Shown in pieces: positions 43,001 through 50,344 of a stretch of DNA of 64,000 nucleotides (positions within the stretch are counted from its first letter, which is position 1; the number at the start of each line of letters is the position of its first letter). The DNA is from Thermohalobaculum sp039816045. Its GTDB lineage: Bacteria > Pseudomonadota > Alphaproteobacteria > Rhodobacterales > Rhodobacteraceae. The notes below the pieces were generated by a model. That model was not told the origin of the DNA and did no database searches. It worked only from the letters and a program-made list of their open reading frames with translations. The position numbers and the translations under genes were made by a program. The stretch covers positions 1 to 64,000 of the forward strand of contig JBCBYB010000008.1 in NCBI GenBank assembly GCA_039816045.1, in the 5' to 3' direction.

Positions 43001-43531
43001 ATGAGCACTTCGACCCAATCGCCATCGCGTCAGTCAACCTTGGCTCCCGAGGAGCAACTCGGCGAGCACGATCATGATGCGTGCGTCAGCAGGGTTCTTG
43101 CGGAAATACAGGCGCTGGATAAAGACTTGCGAGCGAAGTTCACGCCGACCCGGCTTCGGGTGCTGGAGATCTTGCTCGAGAGCCACACCGCTCTGGGCGC
43201 CTATGAGGTCCTCCGCAGGATGGGAGAGCCGGCGCCAAAGCCGCCGGTAATCTATCGCGCGCTCGACTTTCTCATCAAGAAGGGGTTTGCCCACCGGATC
43301 GAGCGGCTGAATGCCTATGTCGCCTGTGCGGACCCAAATTGCAGCCGCGACAATCCCAGGCACCCGGCCTTCTTGATATGCCGCGTCTGTAACATCGTTG
43401 CTGAGGCCCATGTGGATTGCGGCAGTTCGCTCATTGAGCAGGCCGCAGGCGCTGCAGGCTTCCAAGTCGAGCAGACGGTGGTCGAGGTGATCGGCCTTTG
43501 CCCCAGTTGCGCCAACGGCGAGCGCGCATGA
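43001..43531 (+). CDS. zur: zinc uptake regulator, Fur family
   Basis: A Fur-superfamily repressor of about 176 residues. The winged-helix part includes FTPTRLRVLEILLES, ALGAYEVLRRMG and PPVIYRALDFLIKKGFAHRIE. The C-terminal zinc sites are CRVC and CPSC (structural zinc) and a regulatory set including the N-terminal EHDHDAC and the AEAHVDC segment. The start could be ATG 42983, but that codon touches the Zur box and has no RBS; I take ATG 43001. It is coupled to znuC by an ATGA overlap. Confidence 0.93.
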   Translation: MSTSTQSPSRQSTLAPEEQLGEHDHDACVSRVLAEIQALDKDLRAKFTPTRLRVLEILLESHTALGAYEVLRRMGEPAPKPPVIYRALDFLIKKGFAHRIERLNAYVACADPNCSRDNPRHPAFLICRVCNIVAEAHVDCGSSLIEQAAGAAGFQVEQTVVEVIGLCPSCANGERA

Positions 43532-44310
43532 CCGCACCGGCCGCCGCGGAGCCCTTGATCCGCCTGTCCAACCTCGATGTTGCGTTTGGCAACACCTTGG
43601 TGCTGCGCAGCGTCGATCTCTCCGTGGCTCCGGGCGAGATCGTGACCATTGTCGGACCGAACGGATCCGGAAAATCGACCGTGCTGCGGGCCTTGCTCGG
43701 AGCGGTGACGCCTCGCTCGGGGGTCGTTTGGCGTCGCCCAGGGCTCGCCATCGGCTATGTCCCGCAACGCTTGGCGATCGATGCCACCATGCCGATGACC
43801 GTCGCGCGGTTCCTGGCGTTGCCGCGACGGCGTGATCGCGCAGAAGCCGAAGCCGTGCTGGCGCGCGTCGGGCTCACCGGGCAGGAGCGCAAGCAGATCG
43901 CCGACCTCTCCGGCGGGCAACTCCAACGAGCCTTGCTCGCCCGTGCGATCCTCGCCCGCCCACAGCTCCTGATGATGGACGAACCGACCCAAGGCCTCGA
44001 TCAACCGGGGACAGCCGATTTCTACCGCCTGATCGAAGACCTGCGAACGGAGCTCGGCTGCGCCGTCCTGATGGTGAGCCACGATCTCCATGTGGTGATG
44101 AGCGCATCGGACCGGGTGATTTGCCTGAACGGGCACGTCTGTTGCCAGGGCACGCCCGAGATCGTGGCGAGTGCGCCCGAATATCGCGCGCTGTTCGGCC
44201 ATGGCACGCGCGGTGCGTTGGCGCTCTATCGCCACGAGCACACACACGCTCACACCGAATGCGGGCCCGTTGCGGCCGATGAAGACCCGGCGCGGCGAGC
44301 CGCCACGTGA
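43528..44310 (+). CDS. znuC: zinc ABC transporter ATP-binding protein ZnuC
   Basis: A 260-residue ABC ATPase. Walker A GPNGSGKST, signature LSGGQLQRALLARAI, Walker B QLLMMDEPTQGLD and H-loop MVSHDLHVVM are intact. The C-terminus is His-rich (YRHEHTHAHTECG), as often seen in ZnuC. The ATG used overlaps the zur stop; the frame is open to 43498 but those residues are not ABC-like. It powers zinc import with ZnuA and ZnuB. Confidence 0.95.
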   Translation: MTAPAAAEPLIRLSNLDVAFGNTLVLRSVDLSVAPGEIVTIVGPNGSGKSTVLRALLGAVTPRSGVVWRRPGLAIGYVPQRLAIDATMPMTVARFLALPRRRDRAEAEAVLARVGLTGQERKQIADLSGGQLQRALLARAILARPQLLMMDEPTQGLDQPGTADFYRLIEDLRTELGCAVLMVSHDLHVVMSASDRVICLNGHVCCQGTPEIVASAPEYRALFGHGTRGALALYRHEHTHAHTECGPVAADEDPARRAAT

Positions 44311-44320
44311 GAGTGAAACG

Positions 44321-45112
44321 ATGCCCGACGAGTTCCTGATCCGCGCGGCCCTCGCCGGCATCGGTGTGGCGCTCGCCGCGGGGCCGCTCGGCTGTTTCGT
44401 GGTGTGGCGCCGGATGGCCTATTTCGGCGATGCGACAGCCCATGCGGCCGTGCTCGGCGTGGCGCTCTCGCTGCTCCTTTCCATCACCACGATGGCGGGC
44501 GTTCTGATCGCCGCGCTGGCAATGGCGGCCGGCGTCTCCTTCCTCTCCGGGCGACGGATCGCGATGGACACCCTGCTCGGCGTCGCCTCCCATGGCGCAC
44601 TCGCCGTCGGGCTGGTTGCCGTGGCGCTCACCGGATATATCGGCCTCGACCTCGAAGCCTATCTGTTCGGTGAGATCCTGGCGGTCGGGCGCATGGACCT
44701 CGTTGCGATCTGGACCGGTGCGCTCGCGGTCCTTGGCCTGTTGATCTGGCGCTGGCAGCCGCTGCTGATCGCGACCCTAGGGCCGGACCTCGCCCAGGCC
44801 GAGGACATCTCGCCAAAGCGCGAGACGCTGACCCTCACTTTGGCGCTGGCCATCACGGTCGCCGTGGCTCTCAAGGTCGTAGGTGCGCTGCTGATTACGG
44901 CGATGCTGATCATCCCGGCCGCCGCCGCGCGCAGCGTGGCCCGGACACCGGAGGCCATGGCTCTGATCGCGGCACTGATTGGTTGTGCCTCAGCCGTTGG
45001 CGGGCTGGTGCTTTCCTATCAGTTGGACACGCCCACCGGTCCCACCATCGTCGCCGTCGCCACAGGCGCTTTCCTGATCGGCAGCCTTCTGCGCAGCCTC
45101 GCGCGCGGCTAG
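44321..45112 (+). CDS. znuB: zinc ABC transporter permease ZnuB
   Basis: A 263-residue integral membrane permease of the ABC-3 family with about eight hydrophobic helices. The N-terminal RAALAGIGVALAAGPLGCFV and WRRMAYFGDATAHAAVLGV are characteristic, with ALKVVGALLITAMLIIPAA later. It starts ten bases after znuC. The frame remains open upstream to 44171, but that part lies inside znuC. Confidence 0.94.
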   Translation: MPDEFLIRAALAGIGVALAAGPLGCFVVWRRMAYFGDATAHAAVLGVALSLLLSITTMAGVLIAALAMAAGVSFLSGRRIAMDTLLGVASHGALAVGLVAVALTGYIGLDLEAYLFGEILAVGRMDLVAIWTGALAVLGLLIWRWQPLLIATLGPDLAQAEDISPKRETLTLTLALAITVAVALKVVGALLITAMLIIPAAAARSVARTPEAMALIAALIGCASAVGGLVLSYQLDTPTGPTIVAVATGAFLIGSLLRSLARG

Positions 45113-45169
45113 AGAGCGGATCTGGCCAAGCCCAGGCACACTCCCTATATCACCGCGAAGGGAGGCCTC

Positions 45170-45439
45170 ATGTTCATCGTACTCGTCCGTGCAGTTCTGG
45201 TCTTCGCCGCATTGACGGCGATCTATCTCGCGCTGGTGTTCTATCAGCGATGGGATGTGGCCCGCAGGCTGGCGGCCGAGCACGCGGAGGGCGCTGACCC
45301 CTCCCTCTCGCGCGAGGACTACATCAACCGTGGCCTCCTCCGGCACGAACGGTCATTCAGCCGCCGTGCTCTCTATGCGGTCTTCCTGCTGCCGCTCGCA
45401 ATCGGTACTATCCTCGGCGTCTTGGCCGTCCTGACCTGA
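45170..45439 (+). CDS. small two-helix membrane protein
   Basis: An 89-residue protein with hydrophobic segments at about 3-24 and 67-87 and a charged middle (RRLAAEHAEGADPSLSREDY). RBS AAGGGAGG precedes the ATG. I recognise it only as a small conserved-looking membrane protein typical of Rhodobacterales. It lies 26 bases before the DUF1523 gene, so the two may be one transcription unit. Confidence 0.7.
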   Translation: MFIVLVRAVLVFAALTAIYLALVFYQRWDVARRLAAEHAEGADPSLSREDYINRGLLRHERSFSRRALYAVFLLPLAIGTILGVLAVLT

Positions 45440-45465
45440 GCCCGCCACAGCCCGGAGCGCCCATC

Positions 45466-46089
45466 GTGACCTACGTGAAATGGACCTTCTACGCCGTCCT
45501 GCTCGCCGGCTTTTCCGTGCTCCTGCACTACAGCCTGCCATCGCGCGAGATCGTGCGGATCACTGGCCAGGAGGTAAAACGCCAGGATACGCAACTCGTG
45601 TCAGAAGACGGCTCCAGCCAGGTGCTTACGAGGGATGTGAACTTCGTTTACGCAGTCGATCGCAATGGAGCGGAGCGGGAGTACCGCAATGAGGACACCG
45701 ATATGTCCTGGCCGCCCTACTTCAAGTTCGACACAGCCAACGTCGCCTCTCGCGCCGCAAATGTCGAATCGACCGCAGCCGATCCGGTTTGGGTCATGGT
45801 CACGACCTATGGCTGGCGCATCCAGGTTCTGTCGATGTTTCCTAACATCGTCAGCATCAAGCAGATCGACGAACCCGACACCCAGCTCATTCCCTGGTTC
45901 AACATCGGCGTGATCAGCGTTCTGTTGATCGCCTTCCTCTTAATCCGGAGATACATCATCGTGCTCTATGGACGGCATGTCGACCCGCTGGTGGACGCCG
46001 TGGACCAGCAGCTCGACGAGGCGGGCGACACGGTCGCAACCCACTACCGCGGCATCTCAGGTTTCTTCCGTCGGCTGTTCGGGCGCTGA
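45466..46089 (+). CDS. DUF1523 family membrane protein
   Basis: A 207-residue protein resembling DUF1523. It begins VKWTFYAVLLAGFSVLLHYS (N-terminal helix) followed by LPSREIVRITGQEVKR. A periplasmic domain of about 115 residues contains WPPYFKFDTANV and VMVTTYGWRIQVLSMFPNIV, and a second transmembrane helix lies at 143-163 with a cytoplasmic tail. The start is GTG. Function of the family is unknown. It converges on the SLT lipoprotein gene, nine bases apart. Confidence 0.82.
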   Translation: MTYVKWTFYAVLLAGFSVLLHYSLPSREIVRITGQEVKRQDTQLVSEDGSSQVLTRDVNFVYAVDRNGAEREYRNEDTDMSWPPYFKFDTANVASRAANVESTAADPVWVMVTTYGWRIQVLSMFPNIVSIKQIDEPDTQLIPWFNIGVISVLLIAFLLIRRYIIVLYGRHVDPLVDAVDQQLDEAGDTVATHYRGISGFFRRLFGR

Positions 46090-46098
46090 GGCGCGTCC

Positions 46099-46686
46099 TC
46101 AGACCGGGCAGCGTGACAGCTGACCCCGGTAACGCGCCGCCTGGTCAGCCACGCCCGATGCTGCACGTTTCAGCCATTCCTTCTGCTGCCAGCCACCGCG
46201 GCGATGCCCGGCATGGCCCTCATGATAGGCGAGGTAGTGGTTGAAAGCGTCGTAGCGGCCGACCGAGTTTACCCGCTCGGTTTTTGCCAGATACCAGCCG
46301 ACAAAATCGACGGCGTCATCGAACTCCGTGCGGTCCGCCGAGCGATTGCCCGTCTCATCGCGGTACCAGTCCCAGGTGCCATCGATCGCCTGGGCAAAAC
46401 CGAGCGCCGAGGACGGCCGGCCGAGCGGCACAATTCCCATCGCATACCGCTGGGGCGGACGCACAGCCGCGCGGAAACTCGACTCGCGCCAGATGATCGC
46501 CATTTTCAGCTCCGCAGGGGTGCCCCAGCGAAGGCTCGCGGCCCGCACCGCATCCTTCCAAGCCGGGCGCTCTTCGAAGATCGCGCAGATGTCATTCTGG
46601 GCGCGCGGCGGCCCGTCAGGGGTGGAACTGCACGACCCAATCAAAAGTGCAGCGCACGCAAGCGCCACAAATGCCTGTCGTTTCAT
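46099..46686 (-). CDS. lysozyme-like (SLT domain) lipoprotein
   Basis: A 195-residue lipoprotein. The lipobox LIGSC puts the lipidated Cys at residue 19. The soluble domain has a lysozyme/soluble lytic transglycosylase fold: LKMAIIWRESSFRAAV with the likely catalytic Glu, then ALGFAQAIDGTWDWYRDETG, and NHYLAYHEGHAGH. It probably cleaves peptidoglycan at the inner face of the outer membrane, but activity is not shown. Confidence 0.85.
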   Translation of the reverse strand: MKRQAFVALACAALLIGSCSSTPDGPPRAQNDICAIFEERPAWKDAVRAASLRWGTPAELKMAIIWRESSFRAAVRPPQRYAMGIVPLGRPSSALGFAQAIDGTWDWYRDETGNRSADRTEFDDAVDFVGWYLAKTERVNSVGRYDAFNHYLAYHEGHAGHRRGGWQQKEWLKRAASGVADQAARYRGQLSRCPV

Positions 46687-46858
46687 CGGACTGCCCGTCT
46701 CTTGTCGCGGTGTTTGTGTCCTGCCTCGACCCGATTATAGCACAGCAGACCCGTCACGCCCATGCCGGTCGGTGCCCCGGCGTTCTCGGCTGCGTTGGTG
46801 GACAGACTCAACCGAACTAGATAAGGGGAGTCTAATAAGGTGGCGAGAGGAGCGTGCG

Positions 46859-47188
46859 ATGTTGTGTCGTGACGCCAGATTCAAAATCGGACAAGTCGTC
46901 AAGCACCGGGTTCATCCGTTCCGGGGCGTGATTTTTGACGTCGATCCCGAATTCGCCAACACGGAAGAGTGGTGGCTCTCGATCCCTGAAGAAGTCCGGC
47001 CGAAAAAAGATCAGCCTTTCTACCACCTCTTTGCCGAGAATGAGACAAGCTACTACATCGCTTACGTTTCTGAGCAAAACCTGCTGCCAGACCTCTCGGG
47101 CGATCCGGTCGAGCACCCGGAAGTATTCGACTATTTCGAAGAGCTCGAGGATGGCCAGTACCGTATTAGCGCGGAGCAGTGCCACTGA
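46859..47188 (+). CDS. hspQ: heat shock protein HspQ
   Basis: A 109-residue protein of the HspQ/YccV family, a hemimethylated-DNA-binding-like beta-barrel that in enterobacteria modulates Lon specificity. Conserved pieces are FKIGQVVKHRVHPFRGVIFD, PFYHLFAENETSYYIAYVSE and DYFEELEDGQYRI. RBS GAGAGGAG lies just before the ATG; the open frame upstream (to 46328) runs through the antisense of the lipoprotein and is not real. A strong terminator follows. Confidence 0.92.
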   Translation: MLCRDARFKIGQVVKHRVHPFRGVIFDVDPEFANTEEWWLSIPEEVRPKKDQPFYHLFAENETSYYIAYVSEQNLLPDLSGDPVEHPEVFDYFEELEDGQYRISAEQCH

Positions 47189-47216
47189 GGCCAAGCCCAT
47201 CGCGATGGTGATGCAA

Positions 47217-47240
47217 GGGCGCGGCCACCCGGCTGCGCCC
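47217..47240 (+). terminator. intrinsic terminator after hspQ
   Basis: GGGCGCGGCC-ACCC-GGCTGCGCCC forms a ten-base stem with one G-T pair and a four-base loop, followed by TGTTTCATTT. It starts 28 bases after the hspQ stop and separates hspQ from the palindromic promoter of the next genes. Confidence 0.7.
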
Positions 47241-47271
47241 TGTTTCATTTGTACCGACACAGTGTATCGTA

Positions 47272-47300
47272 TTGACATCATGATACCTTGGTACCATGAT
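47272..47300 (+). promoter_or_regulatory. sigma-70 promoter with embedded palindromic operator
   Basis: TTGACA (47272-47277), a 17-base spacer and CATGAT (47295-47300) make a near-consensus promoter. The 24-base palindrome 47277-47300 (arms ATCATG and CATGAT, inner TACC and GGTA) fills the spacer and the -10 box. Ten of its twelve symmetric pairs match. The next gene's ATG is seven bases after the -10 box, so transcription would start at or beside the start codon, giving a leaderless mRNA. Confidence 0.7.
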
Positions 47301-47306
47301 CACGCA

Positions 47307-47576
47307 ATGACTCGGATCGTTCGCGTCCAGACGGGCCTTCGCCTCGAAAAGCGCCTTTTGAAGGTGATGAAGGGGCTGGCCGAGCATCTTGAGATCTCGG
47401 TCGCGGAGCTTGTCGAGGCGATGGCGCTGCATGCCTTCGAGGGCAAGCAAGCGTTTTCGGACGACACCATGGCAAAGATCGCTCAACTGAAGGCGGTCTA
47501 CGATCTCGATATCGGAGCGGCAGACAGCCATTGCCTCTCCGACGGGGCCGAAAAGGAGACGGGAGATGACGGTTGA
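47307..47576 (+). CDS. small ribbon-helix-helix-like protein, probable autoregulator
   Basis: An 89-residue protein. Residues 1-50 fit a CopG/Arc-like ribbon-helix-helix: a basic strand (TRIVRVQTGL), helix A (EKRLLKVMKGLAEHLE), turn IS, and helix B (AELVEAMALHAFEG). The tail is hydrophilic. An upstream in-frame ATG at 47280 lies inside the promoter palindrome, so ATG 47307 is preferred. It overlaps the next gene by eleven bases. Binding to its own palindromic promoter is inferred; the fold call is by pattern only. Confidence 0.65.
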   Translation: MTRIVRVQTGLRLEKRLLKVMKGLAEHLEISVAELVEAMALHAFEGKQAFSDDTMAKIAQLKAVYDLDIGAADSHCLSDGAEKETGDDG

Positions 47577-47967
47577 CTACGCCGAACGGCTCGACGCCCT
47601 CCTGATGGGAACGCTCAGGGCGTCCGATTTCCGCCATGTGGATCATATCGGGGTGGCCTATGAGGCGCTCCGCCGAGACGACTACGTACGCGCCACAACG
47701 GGCGTCGCCGCTGGAATCCGCGCCCTCGCTGCGCGCGCTGGCAAGCCGCAGAAGTTCAACGCGACGACGACGATGGCCTTTATGAGCCTGATCGCGGAGC
47801 GCATGCGCACGACCGAGCACCACTCGGCAGCCGACTTCATCGCACGCAACCCGGACCTCGCGGACCGCACTGTGTTGGAGCGTTGGTATTCCCCAGGGCG
47901 GCTGAACAGCCCGCTCGCCCGAGAGGTCGCGCTTCTGCCGGATCTGTCGCCGACGCTGGCCGCTTAG
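47566..47967 (+). CDS. conserved hypothetical protein, partner of the RHH-like gene
   Basis: A 133-residue all-helical, soluble-looking protein of unknown function. Notable segments are FRHVDHIGVAYEALRRDDYV, GIRALAARAGKPQKFNATTT and NPDLADRTVLERWYSPGRL, which look strongly conserved in type (paired His, Asn-Ala-Thr-Thr) and recall an uncharacterised family met in other alphaproteobacteria. RBS GGAGATG stands inside the preceding gene. The coupling and small size resemble a regulator-effector or toxin-antitoxin pair, but no toxin fold is recognised. Confidence 0.7.
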   Translation: MTVDYAERLDALLMGTLRASDFRHVDHIGVAYEALRRDDYVRATTGVAAGIRALAARAGKPQKFNATTTMAFMSLIAERMRTTEHHSAADFIARNPDLADRTVLERWYSPGRLNSPLAREVALLPDLSPTLAA

Positions 47968-49550
47968 TAGCCGAGGGCGATCCCGTCCTTACGCGGGTCG
48001 GAGCCGCCGACGAGCACACCATCTGCGCGGAGCTCAATTGCCTGGGCTCCGCCGATGCCGCTTTCGGGTCGGACAATCTGGTGGCCCATCGCGTCCAGTC
48101 GGTTCGCGACGGCGTCGCTGTAGCCGCTCTCGAGCTTCAGCGCGGGGTCTTCAAAGAACACCCGCGGTGCGTCGATGGCGGCCTGCGGGCCCATGCCGTG
48201 GTCGACCACGTTCGAGACAAACCGCATATGTCCCGCCGCCTGGTAGGGACCACCCATCACGCCGAAGGGCATCAACACCCGACCCGCGTGCCGCAGCACT
48301 CCGGGAATGATCGTGTGCAGCGGACGCTTGCCGCCGCCGGCCTCGTTCGGATGGCCCTCAGCCAGGGTGAACCCCGCAGCGCGGTTGTTGAAGAGAATGC
48401 CAAACTTCTCCGACGCAATCCCGCAGCCGAAAGAGCCAAAGACCGAGTAGATCAGCGACACGGCCATGCGATCTCGGTCGACGACGGTGAGGTAGATCGT
48501 GTCCCGGTGCATCGCACCGAGCGGCGCCACGGGGAAGGGCCCCGCACGCTCCAGATCGATCATGGAGACCAGCCGGTCGACGGTTGCGTCGGAGACGAAG
48601 TCCTCGACCGACATCGTCATGTGGTCCGAATCGGCGATCACCTCGTTCCGCGCGGCATAGCCAAGCTTTGCGATCTCCATTTCGAGATGCGCCCGTTCGG
48701 CGCCGTTGGGATCAAGCGCGGCGGCGTCATAGCGCTCCAGCATCCGGAGCAGCAGAAGGGCTGCCGCTCCCTGCCCGTTCGGCGGCAGCTCCACCACCTC
48801 GGTTCCGCGATAGCTCGCCATCAGAGAGGTCACATAGTCAGCGGCACAAGCGGCGAAATCTGCCTCCGTATGCGCCCCGCCATGGGCGGCGAGCGCCGCG
48901 GCCATGTCCTCGGCCACCTCGCCCTCATAAAAGGCGCGTGCGCCATCCTTGGCGATCCGGCGCAGCACCTCGGCCTGTGCGGGTGCGCGGAAGGTCTCCC
49001 CGACCCGCGGCGCCTCACCGTTCACAAGGTAATGGAGCCGACCTGCGCCCTGGAGGTGCACCGCCGATCCCGCCCAATCATGCGCGACCCGAGGGGCGAC
49101 CGGGATCCCCTCTTCTGCATAGCGGATCGCGGGTGCAAGGGCCGCATCGAGCCCGCGCCGGCCATGGTCGCGCGAGAGCATCTCGAACCCCGCAACCGCC
49201 CCGGGAACCACCGCCGAAACGCCGGCATGGGTCGGCATCGCGCTCAGCCCCTCGGCTCGGAGCGCTGCGGCATCGAGGCCGGCAGGCGCCCGACCCGAGG
49301 CATTCAGCCCGATCAGATCCTCACTGCCCGCCGGCTTGACCAGCGCGAACATATCGCCGCCGATCCCAGTCATCTGCGGCTCGGCAATGCCCAGCAGCAC
49401 CGCCCCTGCGATCGCGGCGTCCACGGCGTTCCCACCGGCCTCCAGCGTCTCGATCGCCACTTTGGCCGCCAGCGGATGCGAGGTCGCGCACAGTCCGTTC
49501 TGAGCGTAGACGGCCGACCGGCCCGGTGTCTGAAACAACAAGACGTACAC
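47964..49550 (-). CDS. ggt: gamma-glutamyltransferase family protein
   Basis: A 528-residue Ntn-hydrolase of the gamma-glutamyltranspeptidase family. The N-terminal part has NGLCATSHPLAAKVAIETLE, GGNAVDAAIAGAVLLGI and MTGIGGDMFAL. The self-cleavage nucleophile is probably the Thr in RDTIYLTVVD, followed by GSFGCG and FGVMGGPYQAAGHM. No signal peptide is seen, so the enzyme seems cytosolic, unlike secreted GGTs. The GTG start is very close to AGGGAG; TTG codons three to four codons later may be used instead. It meets the preceding plus-strand gene with a four-base overlap. Confidence 0.9.
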   Translation of the reverse strand: MYVLLFQTPGRSAVYAQNGLCATSHPLAAKVAIETLEAGGNAVDAAIAGAVLLGIAEPQMTGIGGDMFALVKPAGSEDLIGLNASGRAPAGLDAAALRAEGLSAMPTHAGVSAVVPGAVAGFEMLSRDHGRRGLDAALAPAIRYAEEGIPVAPRVAHDWAGSAVHLQGAGRLHYLVNGEAPRVGETFRAPAQAEVLRRIAKDGARAFYEGEVAEDMAAALAAHGGAHTEADFAACAADYVTSLMASYRGTEVVELPPNGQGAAALLLLRMLERYDAAALDPNGAERAHLEMEIAKLGYAARNEVIADSDHMTMSVEDFVSDATVDRLVSMIDLERAGPFPVAPLGAMHRDTIYLTVVDRDRMAVSLIYSVFGSFGCGIASEKFGILFNNRAAGFTLAEGHPNEAGGGKRPLHTIIPGVLRHAGRVLMPFGVMGGPYQAAGHMRFVSNVVDHGMGPQAAIDAPRVFFEDPALKLESGYSDAVANRLDAMGHQIVRPESGIGGAQAIELRADGVLVGGSDPRKDGIALGY

Positions 49551-49683
49551 TCCCTACCAAATCAGGCCGTTACCTAGCGCTAGGTCAAAGGAATGGCCAG
49601 AGCCGCCGTGTATCGGTGTTGGCAGCCCGCGGCCAAGGCGCAGAGTGCTTGCCACCACCAGCCGGCCCGTGCACAGTCAGCGC

Positions 49684-50025
49684 ATGTCCGGAGAAATCAC
49701 GCAATTGCCGCTCAAACAGGTCGAGATCTGCTCCTTCGACCGGCGCGAGCTCTCGCAGATCCTCAACATCTATGGCCGGATGGTCGCACTTGGCGAATGG
49801 CGCGACTATGCCATCGACTGCATGCGCGACCGGGCGGTCTTCTCGGTGTTCCGGCGGGCGTCTGAGAACCCGCTCTACCGGATCGAGAAGACCCCAAAGG
49901 ATGCCCGTCGACAGGGCGCTTATTCGGTCGTGGGCATGGACGGGCAGATCCTCAAGCGCGGGCACGAGCTCCGCCTCGTCCTGCGGGTGCTTGAGCGTAA
50001 GCTGATCCGCGCCGTCGACGGCTGA
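49684..50025 (+). CDS. DUF2794 family protein
   Basis: A 113-residue soluble protein of the alphaproteobacterial DUF2794 family. Characteristic are FDRRELSQILNIYGRMVALG, EWRDYAID, RAVFSVFRRASENPLYRIEK and KRGHELRLVLRVLERKL. I start at ATG 49684; an in-frame ATG at 49645 exists without RBS. Function is unknown. It is divergent from ggt and convergent with the gene at 50028. Confidence 0.85.
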   Translation: MSGEITQLPLKQVEICSFDRRELSQILNIYGRMVALGEWRDYAIDCMRDRAVFSVFRRASENPLYRIEKTPKDARRQGAYSVVGMDGQILKRGHELRLVLRVLERKLIRAVDG

Positions 50026-50027
50026 CC

Positions 50028-50336
50028 TTAGTAGGTCTTACCCATCTCGTCCCTCAGGACCTTCTGAAAGTTCCCTATCGACACATCGAACGCGCCGTGG
50101 GCGTTCTCGATCTCGGCCAGCTGCTGCAGGTTTGCCTGGATAAAGGCCTCCCGCGCCTTCTCGTCGTCGAGCTTTCCGTTGAGCTTACTCTGCGCTTTCT
50201 CACGCGATCTCTGGAGCAGACCCTTGTTGCGCGAGCATCGGGCCTCGGGGCTCTTCACCGCCTTCTTGCGCAGCGTCGCGTTGAACGACGCGCGGTAGAT
50301 CGGCCCAAGACTCGCAGGAATCAAGGCCGGTGCCAT
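50028..50336 (-). CDS. hypothetical basic helical protein
   Basis: A 102-residue Lys/Arg-rich, helical protein (LLQRSREKAQSKLNGKLDDE, LAEIENAHGAFDVSIGNFQ). No family recognised. It begins eight bases after rnr on the same strand but has no clear ribosome binding site, so it may depend on coupling to rnr or start at a different codon. Confidence 0.5.
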   Translation of the reverse strand: MAPALIPASLGPIYRASFNATLRKKAVKSPEARCSRNKGLLQRSREKAQSKLNGKLDDEKAREAFIQANLQQLAEIENAHGAFDVSIGNFQKVLRDEMGKTY

Positions 50337-50344
50337 CGCAATTT

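Noticed and set aside
47883..49577. 564-codon open frame antisense to ggt
   Set aside because: Starts inside the 47566 gene and runs opposite ggt with no domain; a shadow frame.
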